From positions 199,148 to 263,147 of the forward strand of contig DEKX01000019.1 of NCBI GenBank assembly GCA_002354095.1: a DNA stretch of 64,000 nucleotides. The letters are read 5' to 3'. The translations under genes and the position numbers were made by a program. The notes beneath the pieces were generated by a model, which had not been told where the DNA came from, ran no database searches, and worked only from the letters and a program-made list of their open reading frames with translations. Origin of the DNA: Prevotella sp. UBA2711 (GTDB lineage Bacteria > Bacteroidota > Bacteroidia > Bacteroidales > Bacteroidaceae). Below are positions 39,185 through 49,204 of the stretch, piece by piece. Position 1 is the stretch's first letter. Every line of letters starts with the position of its first letter.

Positions 39185-42100
39185 ATGAAAAAGTTTACTT
39201 TAGTATTATTATCGTTATTAACCCTTTTGCCGCTTGGGGCGTGGGCGGAAGTAGGCACTACCCGCATTATAGGTGGTGTGGTTTATGTTTATGATACCAG
39301 CAATTCTACAGCTCTAGTTAATATGGTTGATCCTTCAGTGTCGTCGGCAGAGATTCCCGCAGAAATTACTGTCCAAATTGGAGGTGAAGACCAGGTGTTC
39401 AAAGTGACGAGTTTTCTCAATAATGCTTTGAAAAGTTGTACCAGTCTGAAGTCGTTGACCATAGGAGAAAATATAGGCTCGATTCCTACAGGCCTATTCA
39501 AGGATTGTAGCGCATTGCAGACGCTGACTATCAAGAAAACCAGCATGCTAAGCGGCTTAAACATCAACTTCACCCAATCGGCTTTGAATGCAGAGCTATG
39601 CATCATCAGTGGTGGTCTCAGATATTATCACCATGGTGCATGGAATGCTTCCGGCAATTATTTTAGTGTTGGTGATGGTTCTAGAGGTTATGGATATGAT
39701 GCTGTAACCAGAGATGGGGACGAGTTAGCGGTTCTTGAAAAGGTATGTAACATCCCTGTTACCACGATTGCCGACAATGCTTTTTATAATACGGCAAGTG
39801 GCTGCTCTATATTCATTCCTAAAAGCATTACGACCATCAGTTCGCTTTCCTTCGTAGCCAATAAGCTGACGAGATTTAGAGTAGCCAGTGATAATGCCAA
39901 ATACAAAGCTCCTGATGATGGTGATGGTGTGTTGTTCGACAAGGAGGTTTACCAGACGCTGATTAGTTTCCCAACTCAGAAGAGTAACACCTACTCAATA
40001 CCTGAAGGTGTAGTCACTATTGGCGCTGAGGCTTTTAATAATCATGTAAATCTTAGAAGTGTTACTATTCCCACCACTGTGAAAACCATCAGTCAGAGCG
40101 CTTTCCAGTATGCAGGAAAAAACACGACTCTTTCGGTTACATTTAATGAAGGTCAGCTGACTACTATTGAGAGAAGTGCATTCCAAGAGAGTGGCGTTAC
40201 CGCTATATCGTTGCCGTCAGGGGTGAAGACTATTGCCGGTTCAACCTTCTATAATTGTGCTAATCTGCAATCAGTGTCTCTCCCATCTTCTCTAACCTCT
40301 ATTGGGGATGCTGCCTTTGCGCAATGTAAGAATTTGGCTACTCTTAATTTTCCTAGTACTTTGGGAAGTAATCTGACCATAGGTGCCAATGCTTTCTATG
40401 AGTGTAAACTGAGCACCAGTATCACACTTCCTGAGAAAGTGACGACGATTGGTAGCAATGCATTTAATTGTAGTAACAGCTTCCGTAGCAGCAGTTTTCA
40501 ACTCGTGAATCTTTATTTGCCAAGAACTGCTACTTTCTCGTCTGCCATCACTAATAGTTTCGTTAATGTCTATCGTAAAGTTGATATTGCTTTTGAGGAT
40601 AATTATGCTACATATTTCTCAACGATGGATTTGGATGTGCAGTCAGGTTTGAAGGCATACACAATTACAGGAGTTGATGGAACCGCTCTTACTTTAACTC
40701 CATTGCCATATATACCAAAGGGTAAAGCCGTGCTCTTGGAGAAAGAGGGGGGGGCGACTTTGTCAGAGTATTACAGGATGCCGTCAAACGCAACCATTGA
40801 ATCAGGTAATAACATCACTTACAATACCGACCTGTTCAGAGGTTCGTATAATCCAACAAAACTGGATAATATTTCTGGCGATAAATACATCTTAAGCGGT
40901 GGCAAGTTTGTGAAGATATTGCAAGGCACGTTGCCTGCCTTCCGTTGCTATTTGGTGGTTGATAATGCAGAAATCGATGCTCCTGCCGACTATTATACAT
41001 TCAACAAAGACGATGGCAACTCCTATGTGTATAAAGAGGAGGGTGCCTATATTAAGAAGAATGTCAATATCGGTTCGGCAAGTCTGTCGGCACCTGCCAA
41101 CAACAAGATAACGCTTACCGTTACGCCTAAAACAGGGTTCTATGCATACAAAAGTGACATTACTGTGACTCGTAACGTAAAAGCCGTTGCAGGTCGTGCG
41201 CCTTCGAGAGATAACAGCACCATAGCGTTAACTCCTGCTGTGGCTAATGCTGATCCCAGTGGCGTTACCACCTACACCTTTGATCATGTAGCTAATACTA
41301 CTTATGAAGTAATCGTCAATTTCCATAAGCAAAACAATTTTAGCGATAATAATATTGCAAGAGATATTGTGTTTGATGCAACAGAATTCGTCTATGATGG
41401 GACAGAAAAGAGGCCAACGGTAACTGCTGTTAAGTTCGGTGGAAATGTTGTCGCCCCCGAAAACTATACGATATCTTATACGAACAATATAAATGCCGGA
41501 AGTGGTACTATCACTGTTACAGGTAAACGCAAGTTTGTGAACACTTACAGTAAGACGTTCAACATTGCTCAGCGTGAAATGTCGGGTGTTTCTATTAGCG
41601 AAATCACTAATAAGACATTCACAGGTGAAGCCATTGAACCTGCTGTTGAGGTTTCTGAAAAAGTTACAATAAGTGGCGAAGAAGTAAACCTGATTCAACC
41701 AGAAGATTACAAGATAGTTTACTCAAATAATATTCATCCAGGTACGGCAAAAGTGACTGTAAAATCGAAAAAACGAAATTATATTGACGCAAGCCTGAGC
41801 AAGGAGTTTATAATTGCCGCAAAGGAGCTTAACAACGAATCAGTTGTTTTCACCCCAATTCCTGACCAAAAGCGTGATGGAGGTAATGAAATCAAGCCAG
41901 ACGTGGAAATTAGATTTGGCGATGTGATTCTTAAATCAGGGACAGACTACAATTTAGTCTATACGGATAATACAACAACAGGAACGGCAAAAGTTACAGC
42001 TACGTTTTGTGGAGATTATTCAGGTAGTGCTTCTACAAACTTTAAGATCGTAGAGTCTATTAGCCAACGAGCACTCAATGTAAGTTTTGAGGGCGAGAAC

Positions 42101-45100
42101 AGATGGGCAACTTATTTCTGGGATGAGTATCTTGCCAAACCTGATGAACTCCGAGTGTTTGCCATTTCTGGTCACGATGGAACTACATTGACCCTACAGG
42201 AATTGACAACAATGATTCCTAAAAACGTACCCGTGTTATTATATCGAACAGGTGATACGAGAACAGGCTTTATTGCTAATACGATGCCAGCGGAAACTAC
42301 ATTGGAAACAGGGATAACCCCAGCTAAAGATTTGTTCTTTGGCTCTAAGTCTAGTATATCAGATATTTCTACTTACCCAGGAACTAAATTTGTCCTTGTC
42401 AACGACCAATTTGTGCAAACGACAGGTGGAGCATTGCCTGCTAACCGCTGCTATTTGAATTTTGGCAGTGAAGAATTGGCAGGAATCAATACGATAACAA
42501 TTAAAACGGGAGTAGGTTCCGATGACTTCATTTATTTGGTAGATGGTTCAGAGAGTAATGTTGGTGGTTCAGCTGTAAAATCTGCCATTTCTGAAGGCAA
42601 GATTACACTGACAGTTACTCCAAATACTGAATGCTTTGTAGAAGCAAGCGACATTAAAGTTACTCGTAGTATGAGTGCTGTAAAAGGACGTGCTCAGGCT
42701 GTAGATGCTCCAGAGGCTGAGAGTGGTGATGTTGCAGTAACGGCAGTAAATGATTCTGCAGACCCCAGTGGTGTCACTCAATATACTTTCCCTGCTGATG
42801 CAAACTCAAAGTATCAGGTAGTAATCAATTTCCACAAGAGACTGTCCTTTGCCGACAATAAACCATCAATTACGTTTAAGTCTGGAAACCTTGTATATAA
42901 TGGTCAAGAACAGAAGCCAGAGATTGATAATGTAACTTTCAAAGGACAAACACTTCGTTCTGAGGATTATGAGATTGTGGGATATGAAGACAATATCTAT
43001 CCAGGTGGTAGCAAAATATTTATTAGAGGTAAACGTAAATATACAGGACAGAACCAAGGTGAATTCAACATCAGCCAGCGTGATTTGAATAATGTTGCAG
43101 TGGCCGCTATTCCAGACCAAATCTATACTGGTGAGCCCATTGTGCCAGAAATCACAGTAACGGATATCGTGAATGGCATTGATATTCTTAATAGAAAAGA
43201 AGGTTATCCTGATTATAAAGTTACTATTGGTAATAATACAAATGTGGGGACAGCAACAGTATCAATAGATGTTCCTCAAAATAAGATAAATTATACAGGT
43301 AACAAATCAGGCATTACTTTCAAAATATTGCCAAAGGATTTGTCGTTGGAAGAAAACAAACCGACGATAGCAGCAATAGCAGACCAGGCATACGATGGTA
43401 CGGAAAAAACGCCAAAACTGGAGATTAAGGACGGTACCCGTGCCTTGCTATTAGGCACTGACTATGAGGTTTCTTACGCAAACAATATCGATGCGGGCAT
43501 AGCAACAGCCACAATCACCTTTAAAGGAAACTACACGGGTACGGCAGAAAAGACATTCGGTATCGTGGATCCTGGATACGACAGAAACGTAACCGTCAAT
43601 TTCGATAGTAAAAACGAGTGGACTACTTACTACTCAGCAGAGAACCTGACATTGACCAACGAGCTGAAAGCGTATGTGGTGACAGGTATGAATGCTAAGA
43701 CAGTAAATGTAAAGGAAGTAAACTTCATCCCAAGAAATGTTCCTATCCTGCTGAATCGTGTAAGCGGCGATAAAAAAGAGTTTGCCGTTAAGACATGTTC
43801 TGGCGAGAGGTTGGACGTTGCTATAGAAAGTCAGATAGACAACGAACTGTTTAATGGAACAGCTGAGGATATGGACATCACCACTGTCCGTGGAATTAAG
43901 TTCGTGCTGATAAATGGCGAATTCAAACAGGTAGTAGAAGGAACCCTGAAACAGCAACGTTGTTATCTGGTCGTACCGGAACTTCCAGAAGGAGTAACCT
44001 CATTGGCTATCAATAAAGCAAGTGATGCTGTTATTTATCTGGAAGAGGGGAGTGAAACTACCGCCAACATTGGTACAGCAGTAGCTTCTAAACCTGCGAA
44101 TGGCATCGTGACACTGACGGTTAGACCAAAGGTGGGCTATTACATTAATGGAGTTGAAGACATTACTGTCGTCAGAAATGCAAATGCCGGTAAAGCTCGT
44201 GCACAGCAGGTTGATGATGGTAAGGTAATGGTAACAGCAGGAAGTATATCAGATAATGCTGACTATAGCACCACCTATTGGTTCACATACCCATACGAGA
44301 CGGATTGCCAGTATCAGTTGACTGTCAACTTCCATAAGAGTGTCAAGCTGCAAACAGAGAGACCGAAAATTTCTGTCAAAGCCGGAACTTACGTTTATGA
44401 TGGTACGGCGAAGAAACCGGAGCTTTCTTCTGTGACATTAACGGATGGAACGCAACTGAAGCCTGGTACGGACTTCTTGGTGGTTGGCTATGAAGATAAT
44501 ATCAATGCAGGAACGGGTAAGGTTAAGATTAACGGAATCAGAAAATATACTGACGAGTACACTGGAGGTGAGTTTAGCATTTCGCAGCGCGATATTAATC
44601 TTGTGAAAGTCAAGGCAATTGCTGACCAGATATACACGGGGGCAGCGCTGAAACCTTTTGTTGAGGTTACTGATATCGTTAAGATTAATAATACTGATGA
44701 AGACATTCTGAATAACGTGCCTGGTAAGCCCGACTATGAGGTGGAATACTTGGAGAATATCAATGTTGGAGAAGCTAAGGTGAATATCATAGCGAAGTCT
44801 GTCAACTATACCGGTATTAAGACAGGTGCAACCTTTAAGATTGTGCCTAAGGACCTGTCTGTTGAAGCTAACAAGCCTACTATTGCAGCAATCGCAGACC
44901 AGTACTATACAGGTTTACCCGTTGAGCCGGCACTGGATATTAAGGATGGTGCTCTACAGTTGGAAGCCGGCAAGGATTACACGGTGAAGTACAGCAACAA
45001 CGTAATTGAGGGCGAGGGAACAGCTAAAGCCGACATTACATTTATAGGCAACTATAAGGGTACGGCTCAGGCGACCTTCTCGATTGTGTTTAAGGAAGAG

Positions 45101-46501
45101 ACGAAGGCACTTAACATCAGCTTTGGTAAGGATGAGTCTTGGACAACCTACTATTCTCCTATTGATGTGAAGGAGGTTCCTGGTGTTAAAATCTTTGTGG
45201 TTACTGGTAATAAGGATAAGACGGGACTTGACCTGATTACGGAGGAGATTAAGTTTATTCCAAGGAACGTGCCACTGCTGTTGCAGCATACTGATGCCAG
45301 TGTGACAACCTTTACTGGTACGACGATGCCGAGCAGCACGAAGCTGGAAGGCGTGACACCTGACCAAGACCTGTTCCGTGGTACTGCATCAGACCTTGAC
45401 CTGTCAACGGTTGACGGTGTGAAGTTCATTCTGCAGAATGATAAGTTCGTGCAGGCTATTGAGGGAACGCTGACGGCTAATCATTGCTACGTTCATCTCA
45501 ATGCGGAGGAAGCTACCGACCTCAATATCGTAGACGACAAGATGGCTGAGATTATCATTGAGGAGGAAGGTAAGGAGTCGCCACGCTCTGGTACGGTGAC
45601 AGTATCATCGAGTGCAGATGCCAATGGATATAAGACCATTACGGTTAAGCCTACTGAGAAACTCTATGCTACGAAGGATGAAATTACGGTGCTCCGTTAT
45701 TTGGCAGCAGGTGGCGCAGCCTCTCGTCGTGCCCCAGGTGTCGACAATACACCTGTTGAGGTGGAGGCACTCTCCGCACAGGCAGATCCCAGTGGTGAGA
45801 CAAAATACAGATTCAAGTACGACAGCAACTATAAGTATCAGATTGTTGTTAACTTCAAGAGTCGTGTGAATCTGTCTGACCCGAAGGTAAGCAATCCTGT
45901 TGTCACCCTGAAGGCTGCGGATATTCAGAATCTGGAATATGACGGTCAGGAAAAGAAACCTGCTGTAGAAAGTGTGAAGTGCAATGGTAAGGTGATGGAT
46001 CCTGCTAACTATACGATAAGCTACCAGAACAATGTGGATGCAGGTAAACCACGTGTCATCATTACGGGTAAGCGCTTCTTGATGGGAGCTACCCATGCGG
46101 AGTTCACTATCGAAAAGCGCGACTTCAGCACAGTAACAGTTGAGCCTATAGGCGACCAGGAATATACGGGTAGTCCTATTGAACCAGCCTTCGTCATTAA
46201 AGACATGGTGGGCATTCAGAATATTCTGAAGAGTACTGACTATACGGTTACTTACAAGAATAACATAGAGGTAGGAACGGCTACGATTTCCTTCCTTCCA
46301 AAGAATAACTATAGGGGCGCAGGCAAGGAATATACTTTCAACATCGTTCCTGCTACCGCTATCAATATGATTCCTGTGGACGAGCAGGAAGGACAGTGGT
46401 TCAGCCTGACGGGTCAGCCTCTGCAGAACAAACCGACGCAGAAGGGTGTGTATATCCTGCGCAACAAGAACAAGAAGACTATCAAGGTGCGTATTAAGTA
46501 A
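39185..46501 (+). CDS. Giant modular surface protein: BspA-like LRR plus four long repeats
   Basis: The 2438-residue product has a signal peptide (MKKFTLVLLSLLTLLPLGAWA), then BspA-type leucine-rich repeats (about 50-450; CTSLKSLTIGENIGSIP, FNNHVNLRSVTIP). After that come four modules of about 420-510 residues starting near 459, 958, 1465 and 1972. Each has a beta part (TYYS, then FIPRNVPILLNR), a VNFHK strand, and MBG-like subdomains with YDGTEKTP, SYANNIDAG and GNYTGTAEKTF. The end (WFSLTGQPLQNKP, then GVYILRNKNKKTIKVRIK) resembles a T9SS sorting tail. Adhesion is likely from the LRR and repeat design. A run of eight G (40747-40754) lies in module 1. Modules 1-2 look richer in A/T than module 4. 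The gene lies between copies of the 55-bp hairpin. Confidence 0.85.
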   Translation: MKKFTLVLLSLLTLLPLGAWAEVGTTRIIGGVVYVYDTSNSTALVNMVDPSVSSAEIPAEITVQIGGEDQVFKVTSFLNNALKSCTSLKSLTIGENIGSIPTGLFKDCSALQTLTIKKTSMLSGLNINFTQSALNAELCIISGGLRYYHHGAWNASGNYFSVGDGSRGYGYDAVTRDGDELAVLEKVCNIPVTTIADNAFYNTASGCSIFIPKSITTISSLSFVANKLTRFRVASDNAKYKAPDDGDGVLFDKEVYQTLISFPTQKSNTYSIPEGVVTIGAEAFNNHVNLRSVTIPTTVKTISQSAFQYAGKNTTLSVTFNEGQLTTIERSAFQESGVTAISLPSGVKTIAGSTFYNCANLQSVSLPSSLTSIGDAAFAQCKNLATLNFPSTLGSNLTIGANAFYECKLSTSITLPEKVTTIGSNAFNCSNSFRSSSFQLVNLYLPRTATFSSAITNSFVNVYRKVDIAFEDNYATYFSTMDLDVQSGLKAYTITGVDGTALTLTPLPYIPKGKAVLLEKEGGATLSEYYRMPSNATIESGNNITYNTDLFRGSYNPTKLDNISGDKYILSGGKFVKILQGTLPAFRCYLVVDNAEIDAPADYYTFNKDDGNSYVYKEEGAYIKKNVNIGSASLSAPANNKITLTVTPKTGFYAYKSDITVTRNVKAVAGRAPSRDNSTIALTPAVANADPSGVTTYTFDHVANTTYEVIVNFHKQNNFSDNNIARDIVFDATEFVYDGTEKRPTVTAVKFGGNVVAPENYTISYTNNINAGSGTITVTGKRKFVNTYSKTFNIAQREMSGVSISEITNKTFTGEAIEPAVEVSEKVTISGEEVNLIQPEDYKIVYSNNIHPGTAKVTVKSKKRNYIDASLSKEFIIAAKELNNESVVFTPIPDQKRDGGNEIKPDVEIRFGDVILKSGTDYNLVYTDNTTTGTAKVTATFCGDYSGSASTNFKIVESISQRALNVSFEGENRWATYFWDEYLAKPDELRVFAISGHDGTTLTLQELTTMIPKNVPVLLYRTGDTRTGFIANTMPAETTLETGITPAKDLFFGSKSSISDISTYPGTKFVLVNDQFVQTTGGALPANRCYLNFGSEELAGINTITIKTGVGSDDFIYLVDGSESNVGGSAVKSAISEGKITLTVTPNTECFVEASDIKVTRSMSAVKGRAQAVDAPEAESGDVAVTAVNDSADPSGVTQYTFPADANSKYQVVINFHKRLSFADNKPSITFKSGNLVYNGQEQKPEIDNVTFKGQTLRSEDYEIVGYEDNIYPGGSKIFIRGKRKYTGQNQGEFNISQRDLNNVAVAAIPDQIYTGEPIVPEITVTDIVNGIDILNRKEGYPDYKVTIGNNTNVGTATVSIDVPQNKINYTGNKSGITFKILPKDLSLEENKPTIAAIADQAYDGTEKTPKLEIKDGTRALLLGTDYEVSYANNIDAGIATATITFKGNYTGTAEKTFGIVDPGYDRNVTVNFDSKNEWTTYYSAENLTLTNELKAYVVTGMNAKTVNVKEVNFIPRNVPILLNRVSGDKKEFAVKTCSGERLDVAIESQIDNELFNGTAEDMDITTVRGIKFVLINGEFKQVVEGTLKQQRCYLVVPELPEGVTSLAINKASDAVIYLEEGSETTANIGTAVASKPANGIVTLTVRPKVGYYINGVEDITVVRNANAGKARAQQVDDGKVMVTAGSISDNADYSTTYWFTYPYETDCQYQLTVNFHKSVKLQTERPKISVKAGTYVYDGTAKKPELSSVTLTDGTQLKPGTDFLVVGYEDNINAGTGKVKINGIRKYTDEYTGGEFSISQRDINLVKVKAIADQIYTGAALKPFVEVTDIVKINNTDEDILNNVPGKPDYEVEYLENINVGEAKVNIIAKSVNYTGIKTGATFKIVPKDLSVEANKPTIAAIADQYYTGLPVEPALDIKDGALQLEAGKDYTVKYSNNVIEGEGTAKADITFIGNYKGTAQATFSIVFKEETKALNISFGKDESWTTYYSPIDVKEVPGVKIFVVTGNKDKTGLDLITEEIKFIPRNVPLLLQHTDASVTTFTGTTMPSSTKLEGVTPDQDLFRGTASDLDLSTVDGVKFILQNDKFVQAIEGTLTANHCYVHLNAEEATDLNIVDDKMAEIIIEEEGKESPRSGTVTVSSSADANGYKTITVKPTEKLYATKDEITVLRYLAAGGAASRRAPGVDNTPVEVEALSAQADPSGETKYRFKYDSNYKYQIVVNFKSRVNLSDPKVSNPVVTLKAADIQNLEYDGQEKKPAVESVKCNGKVMDPANYTISYQNNVDAGKPRVIITGKRFLMGATHAEFTIEKRDFSTVTVEPIGDQEYTGSPIEPAFVIKDMVGIQNILKSTDYTVTYKNNIEVGTATISFLPKNNYRGAGKEYTFNIVPATAINMIPVDEQEGQWFSLTGQPLQNKPTQKGVYILRNKNKKTIKVRIK
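40747..40754 (+). repeat. Run of eight G in the giant gene
   Basis: Encodes part of LEKEGGATL. Slippage by one base would end the frame early. It is the longest G run I noticed in a coding region here. Confidence 0.9.
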
Positions 46502-46522
46502 GGGTAGCCCTTTCTAACAAAA

Positions 46523-46577
46523 ACCGACAGAATGGCGTACGCGAGCGCCATTTTGTCGGTTTTCGTGTGCTGGGCAC
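46523..46577. repeat. 55-bp hairpin element, right copy, after the giant gene
   Basis: Same hairpin as 38912-38966, with arms ACCGACAG... at 46523 and ...TTGTCGGT ending 46560, then TTTCGTGTGCTGGGCAC. It lies 21 bp after the stop codon and probably also stops transcription of the giant gene. Confidence 0.9.
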
Positions 46578-46622
46578 AGTCTTTGTCCGTCTATTAGTAA
46601 ATAAAATTAGGAGGACAAGATT

Positions 46623-49130
46623 ATGACATTAGACAAATTCACAATCAAGGCGCAGGAGGCAGTCCAGGAGGCTGTCAACACAGCGCAACGAAATGGTCAG
46701 CAGACCATAGAACCTACCCATTTGCTTGCCGGTGTCATGGCGAAAGCCAAGGACGTTGTCAACTTTCTGTTTCAGAAACTCGGCGTCAACGGTCAGCAAA
46801 TAGAGATGCTTCTGCAACAGGAGTTGCAGCATTTGCCTCGCGTTCAGGGTGGCGAACCTTATCTCTCGAGTGATGCCAATAAGGTGTTGCTGAAAGCGCA
46901 AGACTATGCCCAGAAGATGGGCGATGAGTTCGTCAGCGTAGAGCCCATACTGCTTGCCCTGTTGACAGAGGGCGCGACAGCAGGTCGCATCATGAAGGAT
47001 GCCGGTATCACGGAGAAAGACCTGCGTGCTGCTATCCAGGAATTGCGTCAGGGGCAGAAAGTGCAGTCGCAGTCAGCCGATGACAACTATCAGAGTCTGG
47101 AGAAATATGCCAAGAATCTGGTTGACCTTGCCCGTCAGGGAAAACTCGACCCAGTCATCGGCCGAGATGATGAGATTCGGCGTGTACTGCAGATACTGTC
47201 TCGCCGTACGAAGAACAACCCTATCTTAATAGGTGAACCGGGTACGGGTAAGACGGCTATCGTTGAAGGACTGGCTCAGCGTATTGTCCGCGGTGACGTG
47301 CCGGAGAACCTGAAGGACAAACAGCTTTATTCGCTGGATATGGGTGCGCTGGTAGCTGGAGCGAAGTATAAGGGCGAGTTCGAAGAGCGACTGAAGAGTG
47401 TCATCAACGAGGTGACCAAGAGCGAAGGACGTATCATTCTTTTCATTGATGAGATTCATACGCTGGTCGGTGCCGGTGGTGGCGAAGGTGCCATGGATGC
47501 CGCCAATATTCTGAAACCTGCCCTTGCTCGTGGCGAATTGCGCTCTATTGGTGCTACTACGCTGAACGAGTATCAGAAGTATTTCGAGAAAGATAAGGCC
47601 TTGGAGCGTCGATTCCAGACGGTGATGGTGGATGAACCTGACGAACTCTCGGCAATTTCCATTCTGCGTGGACTGAAGGAGCGTTACGAGAATCACCATA
47701 AAGTGCGTATTCAGGATGATGCCTGTATTGCCGCAGTGCAACTTTCTGAACGCTATATCTCTGAGCGATTCCTGCCTGATAAGGCTATCGACCTGATGGA
47801 TGAGGCTGCTGCCAAACTGCGTATGGAGCGTGACTCCGTGCCAGAGGAACTGGATGAGATTACACGTCGATTGGCTCAGTTGGAAATCGAACGCGAAGCC
47901 ATCAAGCGTGAGGGCGATGAGCCCAAGATAGCCCAGCTCGACAAGGATATAGCCGAACTGCGAGAACAAGAGCAGCAATATCGTGCCAAGTGGGAAGGGG
48001 AGCGCCAACTGGTGAACAAGATTCAGCAGGACAAGCAGGAGATGGAAAGTCTGAAATATGAAGCTGAGCGTGCTGAACGCGAAGGTGATTACGGTAAGGT
48101 TGCAGAGATCCGCTATTCGAAGCTCAAGGCGCTTGAGGATGATATCAAGAGCATACAGGCTCAGTTGGCTTCTGCACAGGACGGCAATGCGATGGTACGT
48201 GAGGAAGTGACCGCCGACGATATTGCCGAGGTGGTCAGCCGTTGGACGGGTATCCCAGTAACACGTATGATGCAGAGCGAGCGCGAGAAGTTGCTCCATC
48301 TGGAAGAAGAACTCCATAAGCGTGTTATCGGTCAGGATGAGGCTATCGTTGCCGTCAGCGATGCCGTTCGCCGTAGCCGTGCAGGGTTGCAAGACCCCAA
48401 ACGACCTATCGCCTCGTTTATCTTCCTCGGTACTACGGGTGTCGGTAAGACGGAACTTGCCAAGGCATTGGCAGAATACCTGTTCAATGACGAGACAATG
48501 ATGACGCGTATAGATATGTCGGAATATCAGGAGAAGCATACCGTTTCCCGTCTGATCGGTGCACCTCCGGGCTACGTTGGTTATGATGAGGGTGGACAGT
48601 TGACGGAGGCGGTTCGCCGCAAGCCTTACTCGGTTGTTCTTTTCGATGAAATCGAGAAGGCACACCCCGATGTCTTCAACATCCTGTTGCAGGTATTGGA
48701 CGATGGGCGACTGACGGATAATAAAGGACGTACGGCTAACTTCAAGAACACCATCATCATCATGACGTCGAATGCCACACGTGAACAGCTTCGCATGACG
48801 ATGCGTCCTGAGTTCTTGAACCGTATTGACGAGATTATCACCTTCCAGCAGTTGACGCAGGAGCAGATAGCCGATGTGGTTCGCCTGCAGATGAAACGTC
48901 TGACGGATATGTTGGAACCTCAGGGTATTGAGCTTCAGATAACGGATGCCGCTGTGAAATATCTGGCTCAGGAGGGTTACGACCCCGACTTCGGAGCCCG
49001 TCCTGTGAAGCGAGCCATCCAGCATTTGGTCCTCAACGACTTGTCGCGTAAAATATTGGCTGACGAGGTAGACCGCTCAAAGCCGATCATTATCGACGAG
49101 TTTGGCGAAGGATTAGTATTCAGGAACTAA
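46623..49130 (+). CDS. clpB: ClpB disaggregase with shortened second AAA+ domain
   Basis: ClpB pulls proteins out of aggregates together with DnaK. The 835-residue product has the N domain, NBD1 with Walker A GEPGTGKT and Walker B LFIDEIHTL, the coiled-coil M domain (about 395-515), and NBD2 with TTGVGKTELAKAL and VLFDEIEKAHPD. Between IIIMTSN and RPEFLNRIDEI only NATREQLRMTM remains, where other ClpB have about 28 more residues, which explains the length below the usual 860. A Shine-Dalgarno-like AGGAGG lies 8-13 bases upstream of the ATG, unusual for this genome. It is directly before a 22-bp repeat array. Confidence 0.93.
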   Translation: MTLDKFTIKAQEAVQEAVNTAQRNGQQTIEPTHLLAGVMAKAKDVVNFLFQKLGVNGQQIEMLLQQELQHLPRVQGGEPYLSSDANKVLLKAQDYAQKMGDEFVSVEPILLALLTEGATAGRIMKDAGITEKDLRAAIQELRQGQKVQSQSADDNYQSLEKYAKNLVDLARQGKLDPVIGRDDEIRRVLQILSRRTKNNPILIGEPGTGKTAIVEGLAQRIVRGDVPENLKDKQLYSLDMGALVAGAKYKGEFEERLKSVINEVTKSEGRIILFIDEIHTLVGAGGGEGAMDAANILKPALARGELRSIGATTLNEYQKYFEKDKALERRFQTVMVDEPDELSAISILRGLKERYENHHKVRIQDDACIAAVQLSERYISERFLPDKAIDLMDEAAAKLRMERDSVPEELDEITRRLAQLEIEREAIKREGDEPKIAQLDKDIAELREQEQQYRAKWEGERQLVNKIQQDKQEMESLKYEAERAEREGDYGKVAEIRYSKLKALEDDIKSIQAQLASAQDGNAMVREEVTADDIAEVVSRWTGIPVTRMMQSEREKLLHLEEELHKRVIGQDEAIVAVSDAVRRSRAGLQDPKRPIASFIFLGTTGVGKTELAKALAEYLFNDETMMTRIDMSEYQEKHTVSRLIGAPPGYVGYDEGGQLTEAVRRKPYSVVLFDEIEKAHPDVFNILLQVLDDGRLTDNKGRTANFKNTIIIMTSNATREQLRMTMRPEFLNRIDEIITFQQLTQEQIADVVRLQMKRLTDMLEPQGIELQITDAAVKYLAQEGYDPDFGARPVKRAIQHLVLNDLSRKILADEVDRSKPIIIDEFGEGLVFRN

Positions 49131-49138
49131 ATTTTTTT

Positions 49139-49204
49139 GGAGTGCACTCGAAAATATTTTCCAGTGCACTCCAATTTTTTTTTGAGTGCACTCCAAAAAA
49201 TGTT
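49139..49204. repeat. Second array of three phased 22-bp AGTGCACT units
   Basis: Cores AGTGCACT at 49141, 49163 and 49185 are exactly 22 bp apart, in the gap between clpB and the convergent BACON lipoprotein gene. The array reaches the last stop codon of that gene (49203). Flanks are C/GAA and A/T runs as in the 24664 array. Confidence 0.92.

Noticed and set aside
47226..49025. Long minus-strand frame of 599 codons within clpB
   Set aside because: It is antisense to a well-supported ClpB and its translation has no recognisable domain; long mirror frames arise from codon bias.
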